From assembly GCA_003049465.1 (NCBI GenBank), contig PYSS01000171.1, positions 1 to 61,971 on the forward strand: a DNA stretch of 61,971 nucleotides, given 5' to 3'. Source of the DNA: Magnaporthiopsis rhizophila (Eukaryota; Ascomycota; Sordariomycetes; Magnaporthales; Magnaporthaceae). The notes under the pieces are model-generated. The model was not told where the DNA came from. It did no database searches and was given only the letters and a program-made list of their open reading frames with translations. A program made the translations under genes and the position numbers. This document shows positions 12,701-22,112 of this stretch, one piece after another. How positions within the stretch are numbered: the first letter of the stretch is position 1; the number at the start of each line of letters is the position of its first letter.

Positions 12701-13290
12701 TCAGCCGAAGCCGGCGGCTCTGGTTTTGGGACGCGATTCTCTCCTCCTGCTGCCGCCTCGCTAGGTGGAGATATCGCATTCTCGCCCGTCATGATCTCGG
12801 TTGAGGATGCGCGCGGAGTCCCACCGGCGCTGGTGATGGGCGAGACGTGCGCCCTGTCGCCAGGCGGATCCTGGTTTGGCGAAAGCGACGCCGTCGCCGG
12901 AGTCTTCTCCCCCTCACTCGACGGCGAAGTCCTGGCGCCGCCGCCGGGGCCAAGGTACATCAGGTTGTCCCATCCCGCGCTACCAGGCTCGCCGGCCGAC
13001 TCGGGAATGGTGTCCATAGTGGTGGTAGCGCTCGCCCGAGCAGCCTCGCGCGCGGCGACGTCGAGGCTCTTGTCGCGCCCGCCGGTCGTGGACCTCCGCT
13101 TGATCTGCCGGTCGCTCTCGAGCTTCTCCTCGGGCGCGAGGCTGACGGGGCCGGCGAAGGAGCCAAAGTACTCGGAGAACTCGTCGCCGGGTTGCGGGAA
13201 CTGGAACTGGGTCAAGCCCGTCGGCTTGTAGCGGTAGAACCATCGTGCCCCGTCGTAGTCGGACTCCCATCCCTCAGGGAGGCCTGACAT
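6760..13290 (-). CDS. Giant WW-domain protein with Q/P-rich tail
   Basis: A single uninterrupted frame of 2,176 residues. The N-terminus is a WW domain (LPEGWESDYDGARWFYRYKP, residues 4-23, continuing through TGLTQFQFPQPGDEF), which normally binds proline-rich ligands. A short basic stretch (QIKRRSTTGGRDKS) follows, then about 2,000 residues of low-complexity S/P/A/T sequence that becomes Q-dominated from about residue 1150. Long Q runs sit in the 7110-8420 part. A basic patch KSKSWFSRLFETPTPPQNKG near residue 1720 and an acidic end (VVEDVNADGVSVDVDYDG) bracket the Q-rich block. The composition is prion-like and suggests condensate formation or multivalent scaffolding; the role is unknown. 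The start is the first ATG and places the WW domain at the very end. CAG/CAA are mixed in the Q runs, which stabilises repeat length. Confidence 0.85.
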   Translation of the reverse strand: MSGLPEGWESDYDGARWFYRYKPTGLTQFQFPQPGDEFSEYFGSFAGPVSLAPEEKLESDRQIKRRSTTGGRDKSLDVAAREAARASATTTMDTIPESAGEPGSAGWDNLMYLGPGGGARTSPSSEGEKTPATASLSPNQDPPGDRAHVSPITSAGGTPRASSTEIMTGENAISPPSEAAAGGENRVPKPEPPASADGFVMVSPPVLNVSGPGPAANGPKHPELAPSQPDLVSGVTGAQPNPLILPPIAQTAGFAPGAAVPGAQGVHMPLHAAQDPRNVPMLDGWQRPFELPGNATTWSPLGSLAELASESTGKCYEEVFPTPVELPGNDADNSGAVQTQQQQQKAPPNVQAAPMELPVVSPESATAGPSAEASVAPANDASGQQPVTGINSGLLGNSHQPPQPHAQSVSGLPADTSGHLRQDPSAAIAQTPPSSAGQVIITSGVSPRDELNSAKRRSVAGLPIIPPPEAEGPGSGQNPPWSQQQPPQIPPAQHHPPHPQGLAHHPTFPQGANVLPGIKARHESIRRPNHSILHTQEQSQLAEPGDVLSTPSILRPALGRPMQPGPPHPRPEMAEPRQSFQMPPKPYMVFVNSGVGPAGARYQQAPMPSGFVNQQQQQQQQYCAPTGPGQLSHPQPGLPPGMVHGVTTAPVLLPPDPMMQASAPIHPIIDTQNKYRGVSHIMPGTPSSVAATNPLLPAQAVELEISRAGTPVSSEKPAQEPAIQEGASAAVDVLRTTSPSTDDSFVVVTAVAAPEGVKQPTNGLETEPRGPPKPADVPLMTANFAVVGAPEPENGNGPVQSQPSVPVNRVESSDPAERSSTSNEGVPPEKYNMIIESAVVEAAPVLTPTETPPAEASTPGDLDVAQEAVVSSTPVATSEAGDLAAPAGPGPQTENPTASHFVVADIAPLSFAVLHAAESEPRGGSPPPVPRPDNQGQTPEPGQFAIVSVSEAAIQPQESIKTQDVAATPGVASQPHSAPGQGISPDQEFHVEAVEAVMASNEVPAQPEPQTFHVESISNPPHGSPSPSVHHLPMASADRPQSPSGPIAPAASRPTPPPGQGGPYGILQQQSWGAPSGTPPPVGHGSPAQHSVSSVHRASVSSQHGYLPQGSPGPQHPGGPTQSPLAAAVAPQNGAAPGAPGGWQSVAGAPVPQSVSSPPANQMPSSPQQPSPVSLVGVPATTPALAAAQASGLLLQQGQQQSMPTQAPRPQQQQQTPQPQMAPPVANASGAGPAVVPQQPQYVLYTHNGVQYAVLAQPGVPAATPQPAQQPQTMRPTGAYPQAQPAMHSPAPSVAVPYTQPIHAAATQSPVSSPVAQFQTASPVAGGSPHTIHSTVSHSANPSLSGIGPTARMSTQPQIQSGSPQLSQAGSLVNQGTATHSPHASISAQSPTVNAAAMASGHASAHGSPIGTPQSQMAQTAPMSAVQSLQRTASQQVRPTPASTSPPQPPGPSPVPPLPPQGVGPSPPPRWQQGMSGPGGQQMSAALQHGHQLLQQRAVQAAYSPSGATVHIPTTQQPAALQQGHQLLQQRAHQAAQAAQMQMAQGVPTAGQFPPTVTGAGVPGQQMPGGAPSGLPQNHDGPLGLQQQQSPQAPQLAPGQGFSAQPQVQMAGQPQQMQQAMLQQQQQQPMAMQGPQQVVRPLQPGQPVAQQQPGVYFQQGQIPQQQPMLAQGQQPMMAQEQKPMMVQGQQPLMVQGQQTAMAYRPGPAPVQGQPQGSSGSSGKSKSWFSRLFETPTPPQNKGPKPLKQHPAFAQQQQQAQARPPQQVFQQQPGVVYQQQMAQQQRPPQPLQQMPQQQQMLGQQRPPQQQMPPQQTMQLQQQMPQQQMPQQQMLQPQLLQQQMAQQKRLSQQIPQPQQPQQQQQQHPVARTVEQLGDVLQAVQGQQQQGQQQQQPQQTVMSPQGVPQQVLQTSPGQAQYAAQGFQQQQQQALVYQYLQQQQQLQSQQPQLQQQLPQQQQQLQRQQLQQQLQQMQQQQQATPVSPVSATQSPFQPQQPAVPLSPQDTEWQPQAGVSGIQMIDVAKMARALERALGTQQQQQEQQEQQEQQEQQEQQEQQQEAEAGTTADAGDTAAQEAAAPGVPEATPMVDAQYMVPPLFSGAGAQGQGQVPAVADGGEAGGLGGGVSSEVGTGAGAAAATSDYSAHLTVPVVEDVNADGVSVDVDYDGSGWGDVLEF
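7115..7190 (-). repeat. Tandem 15-bp repeat coding EQQEQ units
   Basis: Near the C-terminal end of the WW protein, a 15-bp unit (CTGCTCCTGCTGCTC on the plus strand) is repeated five to six times, encoding alternating Gln and Glu. It is a distinct minisatellite inside the Q-rich coding block and is probably length-variable. Confidence 0.8.
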
Positions 13291-14625
13291 TGTGCGTGTT
13301 GGCGGCCCGTTGCCTAGCTATTCGTCGGTACCGGGGTGGCTGGGTTCTCCTCGGGAGAGCATAGACTATGGCGGCCGGCGTCGCTGTGCAGGTCGCAGTC
13401 GCAGCTCGCGAGATGACGGTTTATCAGGGGTTCGGTTGTGTGTAAGCCGAGCCGTCACCCACACAATGTGGCTTGCATGTTATCCGTCGTCGGCTTGACT
13501 GGCAGTTCACGGCCGACAGAGTTGGCGCGATGGTGAGGGGTGGCGAGCAGTGAGGGGCTGGATAGAAGAAGCAGCCGTGATTTGCTAGCTGGCAGCTACT
13601 AGCTTGAACAAGCTCTTTGGAGAACGATATGGATATCAACCAGCACAAGCCCCTCGGCAAGCATTCGGAAAGGGAAAGGGTATCAAGGAGGCCGAAAAAA
13701 CGACTTTGTTTCGCGCCCAGAACAGCTCAGCAGCAAAGAACATGGAGAACACAGGATTAGCGCCCTGTGACCAGGGGACTTCACGAGACGAAAGAAAACA
13801 CCGCTCCAAGGATCGTCCAGAAAGGGCGCTGGCCTGGACGTCGCGCGTGCGGCTGAAGCGGGCTGCCCACTTGGGCTGCCTGCCCAGGCGCCATTTGTGG
13901 ACAAGCGTGAAGGCGGTGGCGTCGTCCTCAAATGGTTGGTCTTTTTTTTTTTTTTTTCTCTCGACTGATTTCCCGCAGGATGAACCACGCCATCCAGCAT
14001 CCATGGCGGCAATCTGCTGGCTTTAGCAAATAGGCAACCGTAAACGGGATTGAAAACACAAAATTTGGTACCGCCGCCAGTCGCAAAGGTGCATCGATAC
14101 CCTTCTTAGACCAGCAACTGCACCTTGTTCAATTACTGAAAAGCCGAGGCGGGCAAAAAAGGATTTCTTCAAATCATTTGTTGTGGCGTGGGAGATTGGG
14201 AGATGCGCCTAGGTCGAACGCGAGGACGTTGGACAGGCAGAACACCAGCACGGGTACCTGCAAGCTAACAGCTAAGAAAAGCACAGAATAGACAAGAATA
14301 AATAAAAGCTCCCGCTTCGGCTGCTATGCTCCCCGCGCCGGGAGGGCGGAGCCAAGTTGCGCACAAGCCTCCCGTTCCCGGCCATTCATCCCACACTCGC
14401 CTTCCCCTGCCGCCCGCCCCTCCTCGTGCGTCTCAACCCCCGGTCTCAACGCAGCCGGGCCGCTGTGCATGCATGCCTCCTTTGAATTATTATTTACTCC
14501 ACATCCCGACGTCCGGTGATCCTGTGAACCTTATGTATACTAGTATGTTTAGCACCATGTAGCAGTCATATATCCATCCCACCCCCTCTCCATTCTATAT
14601 CCTGTCCATCCGCCGCCGTCTGTCT
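13291..14625. other. Promoter region of WW gene and 3' region of LMW-PTP
   Basis: 1.3 kb without a supported gene. 13942-13957 is a poly-T run. Short open frames here lack fungal coding character. It should hold the WW gene promoter on its left and the phosphatase 3' UTR on its right. Confidence 0.5.
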
Positions 14626-15438
14626 TCAGCTACTGCTGCTGCTCCCGCCGCCGCCGTCGCTGCCGTTTGCCACATTCTCGCCAGTACCTTCTGCCCCGGG
14701 CCTCCCCGCCGATGCAGCCGCAGAAGAAGCAGCCGCCGCCACCGCCGCCGCCGCGTCCGGGAATGTCTCCTTGAGAAAGTTCTCCGAGAAGCGGACGGCC
14801 TGCTGGTACGTGACCGTGAACCCGTCGTCGCCGCCGTAATACGGGTCCGTCACCACCTCGATCCTGCCCGTGCCCGAGAACTCGCCAAAGAGCATCACCT
14901 TGGCCCTGCTGTCCTGGCCCTTGAGCCGCTTGAGGCTCGCCTTCATCTGCAGGAGGTCCTTGAGGTTCGACCGGTCCATGGCGAAGATGTAGTCGAACGT
15001 GTCAAAGTCCTTGTTGTTCACCTGTGTGACAAGAAACTTCCAGTATCAGTTATATGTCCAGAAAGAATGGGGAAATTGCCGGATGATACACCCAAGAGAT
15101 GGGTGCGAGGGATAGATGAAACGAGAAAGGATGAAGAGGATAGGAAGAAAAAAAAGACGCAAAGGAAAGCACCAACCTTTCTCGCTGAATGGAAATAATC
15201 AACGATCCCATTCGCCCTCAGAGTCGCCATGGTCCGCGAGTCGGGTGGCTCGCCCGTGTGGTAGGCTGCAGTACCACACGAGTCGATCCTGCCAATGAGA
15301 TCTTTGTACTGCGGCGTCCTTGTCAAGGACTGGAAGACGCCCTCGGCCATGGTCGAGCGGCAGATGTTGCCGAGGCAGCAGAACAGCACCGACACGGTAC
15401 TGTTCGGCAGCCCCGGCGACTGCGGTGGTATGGTCCCT

Positions 15439-15470
<32 letters not shown>

Positions 15471-15542
15471 GGCGCTCGTCGAAGACGGACGCACCGGGAC
15501 CCGCGACCCGGCCCGCGAGGACCAGCTGTCGGCCCGCCCCAT
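14626..15542 (-). CDS. Low-molecular-weight protein tyrosine phosphatase
   Basis: Exons 15542-15177 and 15021-14626 (phase 0) give 253 residues. It should hydrolyse phosphotyrosine in the cytosol. The P-loop VLFCCLGNICRST carries the C-x5-R signature (Cys56, Arg62), and the general-acid loop is DPYY at 181-184. The core therefore matches the family (about 155-160 residues). The extra length is an N-terminal extension with eleven consecutive Gln (25-35) and a low-complexity A/S/G tail. The exon junction reads FHSARK then VNNKDFDTF, matching the family pattern. Without splicing the first frame ends in a run of F and S. Confidence in the family is very high; the start is less certain, because Met65 lies after the P-loop and no other upstream Met exists in the exon. 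Confidence 0.93.
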
Positions 15543-16978
15543 ACCGCGCGGATGGGGTGGGTGTGTAGTGTGTGCGTGTGTGGTGTGTTGGAGTCGTCGA
15601 GGCAGGGCAGTCCCGGCTCGGCCGAGGTGAGGTGTTCAACCGCTCGAGTGTGTTGTCGCCTCGTTACCACGATCGATACTTCCCTATGCACGCAGGGTAG
15701 GGTGGTCGGGCAGGTAGGTAGGTTGGCAGTAAGGTTGGTCGGCAGGCGAGAGACTTGGTTTGGTATGGTGTGCGAAATCGACGCGGAAACCTAGACATCC
15801 GGCTTGTTGGACATCTTCCAACGGCCTGTTAGCGTAACCGTTTGGTCTGGCGCTGAGGGAGGAAGGGCGCTAAATACCTGCTAGATGATGATGCTGTTGC
15901 AGCGCTGGCTTCCGTTTCGTAGTGCCCGCCCGCAAGGCAACCCTCGCCTCTGGAGCCTTGCCTGGGGTGTTTGAGAAAAGTAAGCCGATGCGGCTAGTTG
16001 ACAAGCAGAAGCAAGCACACCCAAGGCAGGCTTTGAAATGTCCGCCTTGGGCGCGGGTTGACCGTCACCCTGCAAGAGTCTGGCGGGGAGCTGATTTGGC
16101 GGCAGTATGTGGGGTCGCTCGTGGTTGTTTGGTTCCGGGTGGCCCCACTGCGCCGCGAATGGCGTCAATGGCTCCATCTCGGCGTGCAAATTGCGCCCAC
16201 TTGAGTCGTTCATTTTATGCAACTCTATTCCGCACCAGGCAGCATGGTTTTTACGAGTGCGAGTGTTGTTTTCACGCGTATTGCTCTTGCATTTTGTATA
16301 TCCTCTTCTATTTCACTTTATTCTTTCTTCAGTTTTGCTTCTTTTTCTCTGTTTTACTTCTGCCCTGCCTCCTTTTCCACGCCGTTGCCTTCCCTGTTGT
16401 TGCCCCTTTTTTGCCCCATTCATTCATTCTCTTTTCTTTATTTTCCGACCGCACTCTGGTCTCCCAGCCATTTGTTTTTATCATTACTGCCGTGATCCGG
16501 TTAGCCCGGTCCCTGAGGATCCAGTAGAACAGCGTCAAATTTCCGAGTGAGCATTGGCTACGGGGCCGCCTGGACCTATGGGCTGGCGGATGGGCTAAAT
16601 GCTTCATTATTTATACCATCAAACAAGTGGCACGTCGCAAAAGTTCAACACGACTCGCATTGTTGGGGACCCTGATATGCAGAGGCGATGGATGTGGTGT
16701 TGGTTCATAACTCCATTTCGACCTCAACTATGCACACTTTCCGCCCCCGAGTCCGGGCACCAAAGCCATCGAATGTTCACCACAGGCGCACCAAGCAAGG
16801 CCAGGTAGACACGAAACGAGCGAGCACGCTGGGAGTGGTGCCGCGACAGCCTTGTCTCGGCCGCTGGGCTGGGCAGGATCCATAGAGAACATCTCTCTGT
16901 GAGTCGATTGTGCACTCGGGGTGGATTCCACAAAGGGAAAGCTATGCCGAAATGAGATTTGGTCTGTACCCGGCCCTC
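15543..16978. other. Intergenic region
   Basis: About 1.4 kb between the phosphatase start and the eIF1A 3' end. 16260-16450 is strongly pyrimidine-rich on the plus strand. No gene or RNA is supported. Confidence 0.5.
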
Positions 16979-17903
16979 TCAAATGTCGTCGATGTCGATC
17001 TCCCGCTTGCTGGTCGGGCCCTCGTCTTCCTCGCTGGAGTCGTCGTCGGCGCCAAACTCGATTCCTGGGTCATCTCCACGCTCGTCACCTCCCGTGTCGG
17101 CAGTGTTGATTTGCACGTAGGGGGGGATGTGGCCTGGGGGGCGATGAAAGAACCATGATTAGCGTTTGGTAGTCAAGGCTTGTCGCCGACCCGACAGTCG
17201 ATGCGGGACGGATAACCTACGCTCAGCCTTCAGCTCACGAGCCTGGTCACTGGTGTACTTCTGGATGATGTCGCCCTTGGCAGGTTCGAATTCGCGCTTG
17301 GAGCAGATGACGATGTCGCCGACATTAACCCTGCAGACCGCGGAAGAGTGATCAGTCGGATGTATTCGCAGACGCAGCACAGCACCAGGCCAAGGACGAG
17401 CCGTTACGTACCACTGCTTCTTCCGGAGCTTTCCACGGACGTGGAGTACCCTCTTCTCGGAACCCCAGTCGGTCTTGGCCTCGCTCGTGGGCCGGTAGCA
17501 GACGGCGTCGAATTTGCAGCCACCGTAGGCGGTGATGATCTGTGCGTATTCTGCGAGAGGTTTCCCAAAGACGGGTCAGCGGGCGGTCCATCTGGTGCGC
17601 AGTGCACACTGCCGACTAGTGGTAAACTGGGAACGATGCGCCAGACAAACAATAACCAAACATACCAAGGTCCTCCTGCTCCGCATCCTCCAGGTCTATC
17701 GTGTCGAGCTCGCGCTTCTCCTTGTCGTTCTCATTCTTTCCTCTCCGTCGGTTTTTACCTCCCTGCCGTGCGCCATCCGTGTCAGCTCTTCCACTCCAGT
17801 TCCGGTCGGATACGGTGGTCTCACCGGCGCGCGGGCTGGGACTGCTTGGTGGGGTAACTCAATGGAAGACAGACTCTCTTACCTTTCCCTTGTTCTTGGG
17901 CAT
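16979..17903 (-). CDS. Translation initiation factor eIF1A, divergent
   Basis: Five exons: 17903-17883, 17762-17666, 17550-17412, 17330-17221 and 17133-16979, in frame for 173 residues. eIF1A binds the 40S A site and supports scanning and start selection. The first exon encodes MPKNKGK and the second begins GGKNRRRGKNEN, the near-invariant eIF1A N-terminal tail. HVRGKLRKKQWVNVGDIVI is the OB-fold core and the C-terminus is acidic, ending IDIDDI, as in the family. However, the OB strands between YAQIITAYGGCKFDAVCY and VLHVRGKLRK hold an insertion of about 15 residues (RPTSEAKTDWGSEKR). KREFEPAKGDIIQKYTSDQA is also unlike the usual sequence, and the protein is longer than the 144-153 residues of the human and yeast factors. 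Splice phases all fit, so this is not an obvious misannotation. Confidence 0.9.
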
Positions 17904-19188
17904 TGTGGCGGATTAAAATAGCGAGATCTAGGAAGAGGTTTTGCGTAGGCGGTTTTGGTTCTCTCCAAAAATATTGTAAGATCTCGAAGGAGAAGTGCGA
18001 GACGACAATTTATTTGGATGGAGGGCACAGGTGTCCCCGACGGCTGCAGGTCGAGGGACAAAGCCGCCGCCTGTTAAAAGGCGGGGTCTGATTTTTTGGC
18101 CTGGTGGGATGTGGGGACAGCGGCAAGTGTGACTCGATCAATCACCAGCGCCTGCACCACAGAATTCCAGTCAATTTCGCATCATATGGAATCAGCGCCA
18201 TCGCTTTGAGTGCGGCCACCAGGCGAGGCGATGTCTCTCCTAACCTTGAGCAGCGGTATCTGGTTCACCATATTCAAGTCGTGCCCAGATTTCCCGACAA
18301 AGCCCTGTACCTCACAATGGTCGCTGTGAATCATCAGTGCATACCGGATCTGGAAATGCTGACGAAAAGAGAGTCCTTGTCACGTGTCTTTCATTTAGCT
18401 CCTGAATGTTTACCAATCAAGACACAAGTCGCCGCACTTACAAATGCTTATCTCCTACACCGTCACTCTTTTACGCTATCGTGTTCGTCACGTCCCTCTA
18501 GGCAGAGAGCTCGAACCTTCCTCGGTGGACAGGCACGTCGGTGATGCCAGAAGCTGTAGATGGTCTCCAAAGGGCCGCCGCCGTAGTCATACAAACCGAT
18601 GGTTTGCGCGCGCGAGCAAGCACCAAGATCGCCACAGAGCTCGCAGGGCAATCAATCATGTTTCCAAGTCGAGCTTTCGAGATAGCCTTCGGTGAAAGTG
18701 ATTATAATAACGTCGACCAGCCTACCATATGACAACATACGTGATATATCACCCTGAGAGTGCCACAGGCAGGGAGCAGATGCTGCCATTGCCGTCGCCA
18801 AGCCCCACAGCCCAGTTACGCCGGGTTGCGGCAACTCGAGGGGATCCTGACGGTACTAGCAACAAGTTCTTTTCACGATTCGCCCAATACGAGCGCCGCC
18901 GTTTACACGGGCTGGCAAATCGTAGGAAAGCTGTCGAATCCACAACGCGAATAAAGAAAGTCCAGCGATTAGGAGGTGGCGATCCGTTTATACATACGTG
19001 AAAAACGATTGGATACCATCTGGTGGATCTGCAGTAGCGGGGCTGAAGCCGCACGTGATCCGGTTGCAGCCGAGCAGCTGTCGCCTTGCTGGTGTGGAGC
19101 TTCTTTGGAGGGCGATTCAAGGCTTCAAACGACGGAGCATTAAGCAACCGCAGTTGATCTCGCAGCGCCGCTCAATTGCACTTTCACG
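17904..19188. other. Divergent intergenic region eIF1A / NDUFB7
   Basis: 1.3 kb with both promoters. Open frames at 18104-18544 and 18749-19147 show no recognisable domain, and I do not call them genes. Confidence 0.45.
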
Positions 19189-19688
19189 ATGGGTCACGGG
19201 GCACAGGAAGCGCCGCGCAGTAAGTCTGCCTTACACACCTCCCTTCGCGCCGCCCGGTCCCACTCGACAGCAGGGCTCCTAGCCGACCGCCTGGACCAAC
19301 AACAACGACGACGACGAGAGGATGTGGCTGACCACAAGGGCGTTGGCCCCTCGTGTTACGCAGAGGCGACGCGCGATGAGATGCGCGATGCCAACCTCCC
19401 GATTCAGTACCGAGACACCTGCGCACATCTCCTGATCCCCCTCAACCGCTGCCGATCGGCAACATACTACTTGCCGTGGAAGTGCGAGGTACTCCGCCCG
19501 AATTGCCCCGCCGGCTCCGGCCTTGTCTCGAAGAACCTCGACGGATTCCTTTCCACTGCGGCTGCTGACACGGTGTGCTGCAGGACGAGAGGCACAGCTA
19601 CGAGAAGTGCCAGTACGACGAGTTCAAGCTGCGGGTGGCCAAGATGGACGAGCTGCGGGCAGCCAAGGGCGGTGCAAGGAGCAACTGA
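19189..19688 (+). CDS. NADH dehydrogenase subunit NDUFB7 (B18)
   Basis: Exons 19189-19219, 19364-19488 and 19584-19688 give 86 residues. This is an accessory subunit on the intermembrane-space side of mitochondrial complex I. Two CX9C motifs define the family: C-AHLLIPLNR-C and C-EDERHSYEK-C; the second spans the exon 2/3 junction. The start MGHGAQEAPRKATRDEM and the end LRAAKGGARSN match the fungal pattern. The first intron begins GTAAGT and closes at TTACGCAG. The short basic protein has no cleavable presequence, as expected for a Mia40-imported twin-CX9C protein. The single continuous frame across this locus is an artefact of intron read-through. Confidence 0.93.
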
Positions 19689-20362
19689 TTCTGCTGGAGG
19701 GTATGGAGGGGGAGGAGAGAAACCTCTGGGCTTGACGTTGGTCACTGTATATACGGCCCGTCCGACGAAGCCAGTGCCGTGGAATACATTTTACGATGTT
19801 GCATGCCAGCGAGCGTATCGCTAATACTTCCCACATGCCCAAGGTATCGCTCGCCGCTTGGCACTCGCCGGCTTTCTGGCGACGCTGGTCTGAGGAGCAC
19901 AGCGTAGCTAGGCTGGAAACTCAAAGGTGGTTTGGACAATTGCGGGCTAAGAGTCCGCTGTTTGGTCCATAGCTCCCTGGAACTGGATCTCAAAAGACGG
20001 ACTTCTTGTCGGTCCGGTCACGAGCCGAGCTGATGGCTCGGGCATCCCGAAACCAGAGACGGCAGGCGTGGCATCCATTTCGGTGGTCCATATTCTCAGG
20101 GGCTGCCAGGGCTGCATGGCGGAATTCCGCCGGCGACCGGACCCACTATAAGCGTCAATCTCGAGCGGCTGGACCAATCATTGGCGAGCCAGGCCAGACT
20201 CCAGAGAGCAAGCTCACGAAGGTGTCTGAGGCTTTTGCTTATTGTCGACGCGGCCATCGTCCATCACGGATGTATTCATGCATCAAAACCTGTATTTCGA
20301 TTCCTGGTTCCTTCTTATCCGACCTCAGAATAGGTCGGAACTCCACTCTCAACCGCAACACA
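19689..20362. other. Intergenic region upstream of Zn2Cys6 gene
   Basis: Holds the NDUFB7 3' UTR and the promoter of the regulator. The frame of the regulator stays open upstream to about 20006, but that segment looks non-coding. A TATAAG lies near 20145. Confidence 0.45.
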
Positions 20363-21985
20363 ATGTCCATCTCCCTTTCGGCGCTTGAGAGAGATAATCC
20401 GCCGCCACGGCGCAAGTCTTGCGCAGCTTGCATCAAATCCAAGCGGCGTTGCGATGTGGGCTTCCCTACATGCCAGAGATGCTTGCATAGGCAGATTGAG
20501 TGCGTCTACGAGGCAGCCAGCGGACCTTTACGCACGGATCGGCCGGCCCGGCAAAGACGACAGCAAGCAGCCAAGCAAGCTGGCGGAGTAGCGGCAGCGC
20601 CATCGTGTCCTGCTGTGGCCCCTCAGCCGGGCGAGAAGACGCCACAGGTGACCTCGCTTGCGAGTGTGGATGACCTGCTGCTGTGGGACGATCTCACATC
20701 GTTTGGCTCTCCTCTCCCACCAATCGATCCCTTCTCAACTCAGGCGCAAGCAAATACCCTGGCCACAGCCTCCTCGACGGACACGCTGTTGAATACTACC
20801 GACCCCTTGGAGCTCACCATGTTCCAGGACGCAGACAGCCTCCTGGACAGCATCTTAATGACACCTGCCCCTCCAGCACCCAAGTCCCTCGAGGTTTACC
20901 GGGGATCTATCCAGGAGGTCGAAAAGGGCACAGGCAGGCTACAGTTCGAATTTCCTGCATGCCAAACCAACCTACCGGGTCCGCCCGTCCCCTTCAACAT
21001 GTCTCACATCTTCCGCAGCCGTCTCAACTTCGCGGTTGAAGAGCTCCGCCGCGCGCCCAAGCTGTTCCTGGAGACCACGGGCACACCCTGGATGCACCCC
21101 TTGCTCTGCCGCGACTACATGCCGCCAGTCATCGAAGACGTGTACTCGGCATGCGCACTCTTCGCCGCAAAGAACTCTACGAACGGGACCCTTATCATGC
21201 GCTCTATCAATTACCGCGTGGCCGCGCTGGTCGCGACGCCCCTGGCCGAGGACGCCCCGATCAACGAGATCCTTGCACGCGCACAGGCACTGATTTTGTA
21301 CCAGAGCATGTACCTGCTTGACGAGAAGCTGTCTCAGCTCTCTAGCCGCACCATTTCGGCGCCCGCAGCTGTGGCTCTTGAAGAAGTCACGTATCGGCTT
21401 CTGGACGAAGTCGTGGAGGGGCTTACACAGGGCCAACCCCACTCATCTCACAGCCCCGCCACCGTCGTGTCCTCATCCTCGTCTTCCTCACCGTCAGATT
21501 CTGCCCGAGACGATGGCCCGGAAGCCTTTGCCGCTGCAAAAACCGTCCAGCTGCAGAACGCGGTGCCATACATGTCGGAAACGGAACACCTGCCGCTGTA
21601 CCCGCTGGGCCCAACCCGGGCCTTCTGGGAGCGCTGGACGCTGCAGGAGTCGACGGCCCGGACCTTCCTCGCCGCCTTTTTTCTGATGCAGCTGACGCGG
21701 CTCCTGTCGGGTGCGGACCCGGCGCCGTGCACGGCCAGGACGGCCATGTGGAACCACTGGACGCTGGCGGCCCGGCTGTGGCGGGCGGCCGACCCGGTCG
21801 AGTTCGCGCAGGCGTGGAACGAGACCAACGGAAAGCTCTTTGTCGTGTCGCCCTCCACGATGGACCGGGTCCTCCGCGACTGCGGCGTCGAGGACGTGGA
21901 TGCGTTTGGCAAGATGATCTTTACCACCACTCTTGGGTTCGAGGAGATTCGCGGTTGGTTTGCGTCCAAGGGGGGTGTTCTCTAG
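20363..21985 (+). CDS. Zn2Cys6 transcription factor
   Basis: One exon, 540 residues. The binuclear cluster lies close to the N-terminus: CAACIKSKRRC, then CQRC, then the last Cys of LHRQIEC, with spacing C-x2-C-x6-C-x6-C-x2-C-x6-C. It is followed by a basic linker rich in R and Q. The rest is a helical middle region (for example LIMRSINYRVAALVATPLAEDAP) with a serine run near residue 375; I see no clear fungal_trans signature, and an AflR-like layout is possible. It should be a nuclear DNA-binding regulator of nearby or distant genes. No biosynthetic cluster surrounds it. The start at 20363 was chosen because it puts the cluster about 20 residues in, the usual position; the frame remains open further upstream without coding character. 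Confidence 0.9.
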   Translation: MSISLSALERDNPPPRRKSCAACIKSKRRCDVGFPTCQRCLHRQIECVYEAASGPLRTDRPARQRRQQAAKQAGGVAAAPSCPAVAPQPGEKTPQVTSLASVDDLLLWDDLTSFGSPLPPIDPFSTQAQANTLATASSTDTLLNTTDPLELTMFQDADSLLDSILMTPAPPAPKSLEVYRGSIQEVEKGTGRLQFEFPACQTNLPGPPVPFNMSHIFRSRLNFAVEELRRAPKLFLETTGTPWMHPLLCRDYMPPVIEDVYSACALFAAKNSTNGTLIMRSINYRVAALVATPLAEDAPINEILARAQALILYQSMYLLDEKLSQLSSRTISAPAAVALEEVTYRLLDEVVEGLTQGQPHSSHSPATVVSSSSSSSPSDSARDDGPEAFAAAKTVQLQNAVPYMSETEHLPLYPLGPTRAFWERWTLQESTARTFLAAFFLMQLTRLLSGADPAPCTARTAMWNHWTLAARLWRAADPVEFAQAWNETNGKLFVVSPSTMDRVLRDCGVEDVDAFGKMIFTTTLGFEEIRGWFASKGGVL

Positions 21986-22112
21986 GTTGCGTAGAAACCA
22001 ATCTTTGGTACCTCGGTATCTTATCCAAGATGTTACCCCCAAACATCACGCTGAGCCAAGCCCTATCACAATTTGAACATACACAAAAGCGCGCGCCGTA
22101 ACCACATCAGTT

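Noticed and set aside
18104..19147. Frames between eIF1A and NDUFB7
   Set aside because: No domain, mixed codon use and no splice pattern giving a longer product.
20006..20362. Upstream extension of the Zn2Cys6 frame
   Set aside because: Open by chance; it would push the zinc cluster about 140 residues from the N-terminus and has no coding character.
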